This document shows positions 59,800-64,000 of a DNA stretch of 64,000 nucleotides, one piece after another (the stretch's first letter is position 1; every line of letters starts with the position of its first letter). The position numbers were made by a program, and so were the translations under genes. The stretch is from Micromonospora sp. LH3U1. GTDB taxonomy: Bacteria; Actinomycetota; Actinomycetes; Mycobacteriales; Micromonosporaceae. The stretch lies in NCBI RefSeq assembly GCF_028475105.1, contig NZ_CP116936.1, forward strand, positions 496,001-560,000, written 5' to 3'. The notes beneath the pieces are model-generated. The model was not told where the DNA came from and did not search any database. It was given only the letters and a program-made list of their open reading frames with translations.

Positions 59800-61397
59800 G
59801 AGAGTGAGCCGGGGGACTCGCGGCGGGTCTCGTCGTCGGCTCCGCCACCCGGGCCGCCGACCGCCGAGGACGGGCGGTAGATGTGGTAGCCCGGCGGGGT
59901 CAGGCCAGGGCCGTCGTGCTGCGGAGAGCTGGCCTGGGCCGGTGCCGGCGAGGTGGGTGCGACGTCCCCGGGTTCGTCGGCTGGCTCGTCCTCGGTCAGT
60001 TCGTCGTCGCCGAGCGGCCGGCCGGCCAGCTTCTCGCCGCGCAGCCGGGCGGCGACCAGCACACCCCGGATCGCGGCCAGTATGCCCACCCCGGCGGCGA
60101 CGGCGATGCCCATCCGGCCTTCGAACGGGACCAGCCCGAGCCCGCCGCCGACGACGAAGGCGAGCATCAGCACCGTCTCGGAGTGGGCAAAGGAACTGGC
60201 TCGCAGCCGTTCCGGGATGCGCTCCTGGATCGAGGCGTCCACGGCCAGCTTTGCTATCCCGCTGACCAGCGCGGCGACCAGGCAGAGCAGAGCGACCATC
60301 ACCAGTGAGAACTGGATGACGGCGAGCACCGCCACCCCAGCCACGATGATCATGCTGCTGGACTGGATGGCGGTCGGCCGGTGGATGCGCAGCCGGGTGC
60401 CGATGGCGGTGGCCAGGAAACTGCCCACCGCGAGCGCGCCCCCGACCACTCCCAACGCCCACTCGGCGCCCAGATCCCGGCCGAACACCACAGTGGTCAG
60501 GTCGCCCTTCTTGATCGCGAAGGCGAGGAAGAGCAGCAGGAAGCCGTACACCGCGCGGAGCGTCGCGGCGCCGATCAGGGTGGCGATCACCACCCGGCCG
60601 GCGGGCCGACCCCGACCCAGCGGCCGGTCGCCACGGCGGCGGCCCAGCGCCCGCAGTGGCCGGGGAACCCGCTCCGGTGGCTCCGAGTCGGCCTTCGGCG
60701 GCAGCCGCAGGGAGATCACCATGCCGACCAGGAAGATCACCGACGCGACGCGCAGCGGCCACTGCGGCCCGAACCAGAACGCGGCCAACCCGATCGGCGC
60801 CACGAGCGCACCCGCGACCGTGCCGTAGACGCTGGCCCGAGCCCCGACCTGGGAGAGGCCGAGCCCTTCCGGCAGCAACCGGGGCACGGCCGCGGACCGG
60901 GCCACGCCGTACGCCCGGGAGAGCGCGAGCACCCCGAACGCGGCCGGGTAGAGCCCGAAGCCGTGGATGTAGTCGGAGATCAACCAGGCCAGGAACGCGC
61001 GGCCGAGCATCGTGGCCGCCAGCGCGTACCGCCGGCCGTGTCGGAAGTGGTCCAGCAGTGGGCCCACCACGGGGGCGAGCATCGCGAACGGCACCATGGT
61101 CACCAGCAGGTAGAGCGCGACCTTGCTGCGGGCCTCGCCCAGCGGCACGTTGAAGAAGATCGTCCCGGCCAGGCCGATGGCGATCAGCGTGTCCCCGGCG
61201 CAGGAGACCGCGTGCAGGTCGAACAGGCGAACCATGCCGGTCTCGCCGCCCGCACCCCGGGCCCGGGCCCGACCGGCCCGGCGGGTCACCCAGCGGCCGC
61301 TGCCCACCGAACCACGCAGCAGCAGACGAATGGCGCGGATGCCGGTGCCGACGGTCCGCCCGAGGACGGATCGCCCGGAGCTGGAGTACGACGGCAT
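59796..61397 (-). CDS. MFS-type membrane protein upstream of mqnB
   Basis: A 533-aa protein with 10-12 membrane helices; the N-terminal helix pair is VRLFDLHAVSCAGDTLIAIG and on. RFG-type loop FRHGRRYALAATMLGRAFLA resembles the MFS loop 2-3. A 75-residue acidic, Pro-rich cytoplasmic tail ends it. The substrate is unknown. The ATG at 61397 was chosen over 61406 on spacing to gcgagg. It is coupled to mqnB by a GTGA overlap. Confidence 0.85.
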   Translation of the reverse strand: MPSYSSSGRSVLGRTVGTGIRAIRLLLRGSVGSGRWVTRRAGRARARGAGGETGMVRLFDLHAVSCAGDTLIAIGLAGTIFFNVPLGEARSKVALYLLVTMVPFAMLAPVVGPLLDHFRHGRRYALAATMLGRAFLAWLISDYIHGFGLYPAAFGVLALSRAYGVARSAAVPRLLPEGLGLSQVGARASVYGTVAGALVAPIGLAAFWFGPQWPLRVASVIFLVGMVISLRLPPKADSEPPERVPRPLRALGRRRGDRPLGRGRPAGRVVIATLIGAATLRAVYGFLLLFLAFAIKKGDLTTVVFGRDLGAEWALGVVGGALAVGSFLATAIGTRLRIHRPTAIQSSSMIIVAGVAVLAVIQFSLVMVALLCLVAALVSGIAKLAVDASIQERIPERLRASSFAHSETVLMLAFVVGGGLGLVPFEGRMGIAVAAGVGILAAIRGVLVAARLRGEKLAGRPLGDDELTEDEPADEPGDVAPTSPAPAQASSPQHDGPGLTPPGYHIYRPSSAVGGPGGGADDETRRESPGSLS

Positions 61398-61503
61398 GTG
61401 CACCATCCTCGCCCATTCGATCCAGGTACGCCGCACCACTGCGGGGAAAGGTTCCTCGGGAGTCCCTGTCACCCCTGCGAGGCGCATAGGGAACAATGGT
61501 TTG

Positions 61504-62325
61504 GTGACCAGGCCTGTCTCCACCCGTGCCGCCCGTCTCGACCAGGTCTGCGCCGCTGCCGTCGAGGTGGCCCGCGCTGGCATCACCGAGGTGGACGCCG
61601 ACGACGTCGGTGACCACCTGCAGGTCGTGGCTGAGGGTGAACGGCTGGTCACCCACTATTTCGAGTGCCGCCTCGCCGGCTACCAGGGCTGGCGGTGGGC
61701 GGTCACCGTCACCCGGGTGTCGCGCAGCAAGACGGTGACCATCTGCGAGACGGTGCTGCTACCCGGCCCGGACGCGCTGCTCGCGCCCGGCTGGCTGCCC
61801 TGGCAGGAGCGGCTCAAGCCCGGCGACCTGGGCCCCGGCGATCTGCTGCCGAGTTCGCCGGATGACGATCGGCTGGTCCCCGGCTACCTGCTCTCCGACG
61901 ACCCGGCGGTCGAGGAGACGGCGTGGGAGCTGGGCCTCGGGCGAGCGCGGGTGCTCTCCCGGGAAGGCCGCATCGAGGCGGCGCAGCGCTGGTACGACGG
62001 CGACCACGGCCCCGCCGCGCCCATCTCGACCGCCGCGCCGGCCGCTGCCCGTTGCGGCACCTGCGGCTTCTACCTGCCGCTGGCCGGTGCGATGCGGCAG
62101 GCGTTCGGGGCGTGCGGCAACTTCTACGCCCCCGATGACGGCCGGGTGGTGAGCGCCGACCACGGTTGCGGCGCCCACTCCGAGACGCTGATCGAGGCGG
62201 CCGAGACCGCGGTCGACGAGCTGCCCACGGTGTACGACGACAGCGCGGTGGAGGCCATGTCGGTCAGCCGCGCACCGGGATCGGTAGAGGCCGCCGAGCC
62301 GGCGGAGCCGTACGGGCACTCCTGA
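61504..62325 (+). CDS. DUF3027 protein
   Basis: A 273-aa protein of the actinobacterial DUF3027 family. RLDQVCAAAVEVARAGITEV opens it and GYQGWRWAVTVTRVSRSKTV is highly typical. Two zinc-like sites follow: RCGTCGFYLPLAG with FGACGNFYAPDD and DHGCGAHSET. In Streptomyces such proteins lie near sigma or WhiA-like regulators; function unknown. The start is a GTG at 61504 (or the TTG before it). It is divergent from the MFS gene. Confidence 0.9.
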   Translation: MTRPVSTRAARLDQVCAAAVEVARAGITEVDADDVGDHLQVVAEGERLVTHYFECRLAGYQGWRWAVTVTRVSRSKTVTICETVLLPGPDALLAPGWLPWQERLKPGDLGPGDLLPSSPDDDRLVPGYLLSDDPAVEETAWELGLGRARVLSREGRIEAAQRWYDGDHGPAAPISTAAPAAARCGTCGFYLPLAGAMRQAFGACGNFYAPDDGRVVSADHGCGAHSETLIEAAETAVDELPTVYDDSAVEAMSVSRAPGSVEAAEPAEPYGHS

Positions 62326-62361
62326 TCGTTCGCGCCGGGGTGCTCCGGCGCAGTGGCCAGG

Positions 62362-62607
62362 TCAGCTGGCGCGGCGGCGGCGTCGGTTGGCGTCGTGCCG
62401 CATCATCGTGGCGAGCCCTGGGAAGCCCCAGAGGAAGCCGGCGAGGCAGGTCCAGAGCCAGTTCTGGTGACCGTGGTCGGTCAGCCAGCCCCGGAAGAAG
62501 ATCAGCAGGACCAGCCCGGCCACCGCCCACGCGACCAACCCGGCGAGGGCGAACGGCACCATCGGCGGGTCCAGTGGTGCGGGCCGCGGTGGCTGCTCGT
62601 TCGGCAT
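62362..62607 (-). CDS. DUF2530 small membrane protein
   Basis: An 81-aa protein with two membrane helices (MVPFALAGLVAWAVAGLVLL; WLWTCLAGFLWGFPGLATMM) and a basic tail (RHDANRRRRRAS), the DUF2530 pattern. It converges on DUF3027 and is divergent from the purine permease 88 bases away. Function unknown. Confidence 0.88.
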   Translation of the reverse strand: MPNEQPPRPAPLDPPMVPFALAGLVAWAVAGLVLLIFFRGWLTDHGHQNWLWTCLAGFLWGFPGLATMMRHDANRRRRRAS

Positions 62608-62695
62608 CCGGCAAGCGTACGCGATCGACTTCCCCTGCCCCTCAGTGATCTGGGACGATGCGCGCGACAACCGGAAGATCACCTGCGAGGACCTG

Positions 62696-64000
62696 ATGGC
62701 AGTAGCGCCGCCCGAGAACGGCACCCCTCCCAACCCCGCCCACCCGCGTAACGGCTTCGACCGGTTCTTCGAGATCTCCGCCCGTGGCTCGACGTTGAGC
62801 CGCGAGGTACGCGGTGGCCTGGCGACCTTCTTCACGATGGCGTACATCGTGGTGCTCAACCCGCTGATCCTGGGTGGTGCCGTCGACGGTGACGGCAAGA
62901 CCCTTCCGATTCCCGCCCTGGCTGCCGCGACCGCGCTGGTAGCCGGCCTGATGACCATTCTGATGGGTGTGGTCGGCCGGTTCCCGCTGGCGCTCGCCGC
63001 CGGTCTGGGCGTCAACGCGCTGGTGGCGTACGAGATCGCCCCCGAGATGACCTGGGCCGACGCGATGGGCCTGGTGGTGATCGAGGGTGTGATCATCGCG
63101 GTGCTGGTGCTGACCGGTCTGCGGACCGCGGTGTTCCGCTCGGTGCCGACCCAGATGAAGACCGCGATCGGGGTCGGTATCGGTCTGTTCCTGACCATCA
63201 TCGGTCTGGTGGACGCCGGCTTCGTCCGGCGGATCCCGGACGCCGCCAACACCACCGTCCCGGTCGGCCTGGGCATCGGCGGCAAGCTGGTGAGCTGGCC
63301 GATGCTGGTCTTCGTGGTGGGTCTGCTGATCACCCTGGTGCTGGTGGTCCGGCGGGTACGGGGCGCGATCCTGATCGGCATCCTCGCCTCGACCGTGCTG
63401 GCGGTGGTCGTGGAGGCGATCGGCAACATCGGCCCGTCGTTCGTCAACGGTCAGCCCAACCCGAAGGGCTGGTCGCTGAACGTGCCGGAGCTGCCGAAGA
63501 CGGTGGTCGACCTGCCGGACCTGTCGCTGCTCGGCAAGTTCAACGTGCTGGACTCGTGGGGCCGGGCCGGCTGGCTGGTCGTGCTGATGTTCGTGTTCAC
63601 GCTGCTGATCACGGACTTCTTCGACACCATGGGCACGATGGTGGCGGTCGGCCAGGAGGGCGGCCTGCTCGACGAGGAGGGCACCCCGCCGCGGGCCAAG
63701 GAGATCCTGTTGGTCGACTCGATCGCCGCGGCGGCCGGCGGTGCGGCCAGCACCTCCAGCAACACGTCGTACATCGAGAGCGCCGCCGGTGTCGCGGAGG
63801 GTGCCCGGACCGGCGTGGCCAACCTGGTCACCGGCGTGCTCTTCCTGCTGGCGATGTTCCTGGCGCCGCTGGTGGTGATCGTGCCGTTCGAGGCCGCGTC
63901 GACGGCCCTGGTGGTGGTCGGTTTCCTGATGATGACCGCGGTGCGGACGATCGACTGGTCCGACTACGAGATCGCCATTCCGGCGTTCCTCACCATCGTG
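62696..64000 (+). CDS. NCS2-family purine permease (AzgA type), 3' end beyond window
   Basis: The ATG at 62696 follows gcgagg and opens a frame of 435 codons that runs off the right edge. FDRFFEISARGSTLSREVRG, then TFFTMAYIVVLNPLILGG, PTQMKTAIGVGIGLFLTIIG, LLITDFFDTMGTMVAVGQEG and NTSYIESAAGVAEGARTGVA are hallmarks of AzgA-like NCS2 permeases, which import guanine, hypoxanthine or adenine with protons. 12-14 membrane helices are expected. Only the last helices are missing. No purine riboswitch is seen in the 88 bases upstream. Confidence 0.93.
   Translation, partial: MAVAPPENGTPPNPAHPRNGFDRFFEISARGSTLSREVRGGLATFFTMAYIVVLNPLILGGAVDGDGKTLPIPALAAATALVAGLMTILMGVVGRFPLALAAGLGVNALVAYEIAPEMTWADAMGLVVIEGVIIAVLVLTGLRTAVFRSVPTQMKTAIGVGIGLFLTIIGLVDAGFVRRIPDAANTTVPVGLGIGGKLVSWPMLVFVVGLLITLVLVVRRVRGAILIGILASTVLAVVVEAIGNIGPSFVNGQPNPKGWSLNVPELPKTVVDLPDLSLLGKFNVLDSWGRAGWLVVLMFVFTLLITDFFDTMGTMVAVGQEGGLLDEEGTPPRAKEILLVDSIAAAAGGAASTSSNTSYIESAAGVAEGARTGVANLVTGVLFLLAMFLAPLVVIVPFEAASTALVVVGFLMMTAVRTIDWSDYEIAIPAFLTIV

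Noticed and set aside
59149..61656. 835-codon frame covering mqnB and the MFS gene region
   Set aside because: Only the last 216 codons are MqnB; the rest is Arg/Pro/Gly-rich antisense-like sequence in another frame of the MFS gene.
62608..62695. Purine riboswitch before the NCS2 permease
   Set aside because: Only 88 bases are available and no conserved purine-aptamer core was seen.

Overview
The window is high-GC actinobacterial chromosome, most likely from the Micromonosporaceae (Micromonospora or a close relative). The GC content, the many GTG starts, a long thymidylate kinase fused to an MFS domain, split LigD enzymes, futalosine-pathway menaquinone genes, an XPB-type helicase and DUF2530/DUF3027/SCO6745/TIGR03089-type proteins all fit this. 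No ribosomal RNA is present; one tRNA gene (Thr, CGT) is seen.

Layout. 1-16500 is conserved core: a lipoprotein and a repeat-bearing hypothetical, topA, an FAD sugar-lactone oxidase with a divergent TetR regulator and a perfect operator, a PLP amino-acid deaminase-like protein, the MFS-tmk fusion followed by holB, a three-gene YbaB/EspC-like/WXG-like cassette, a PSP1 (RicT-like) protein and a membrane-bound metallophosphatase. 16609-24600 is an accessory island anchored at tRNA-Thr. The tRNA 3' half is duplicated 3.2 kb away (16641-16683 and 19819-19861). Between the copies lie decayed integrase, excisionase and replication-type remnants, putative integrase arm sites and small cargo genes. 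Directly beyond the right copy is a four-gene, minus-strand operon (23917 down to 20098): a DUF5706-like Pycsar membrane effector, a class III nucleotide cyclase with a long novel C-terminal part, a thymidylate-synthase-like enzyme and a SAM methyltransferase. I read this as an expanded Pycsar-type antiphage operon and consider it the most interesting feature of the window.

24100-27000 carries VOC, patatin, DUF4240 and PPOx genes; a 43-bp copy of the PPOx 3' end marks an insertion. 27000-32000 holds DUF2231 and Hsp20, then a cell-surface sugar group: a GT9 glycosyltransferase broken by a frameshift, a GT2 glycosyltransferase and a bifunctional HldE-like heptose kinase/nucleotidyltransferase. 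32100-41500 is metabolic: MFS efflux, TetR, aldo/keto reductase, NUDIX, acyl-CoA synthetase, quinone reductase, HAD phosphatase, SCO6745 protein and FKBP. 41600-45300 holds DUF4241 and the NHEJ set Ku / LigD ligase / LigD polymerase. 47300-51400 is a second mildly accessory stretch with hicAB, a truncated secreted protein, a TetR/DUF4267 pair and small GntR-associated genes. 51500-64000 returns to core: XPB helicase, L,D-transpeptidase, a helicase-associated protein, HAD, cold-shock protein, mqnD, mqnB, MFS, DUF3027, DUF2530 and a purine permease running off the right edge.

A family of about 60-nt perfect or near-perfect hairpins with GTTGATCA ends recurs three times between genes. Other inverted repeats sit between most convergent gene pairs. 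All family assignments are from reading the translated sequence; no database search was possible.
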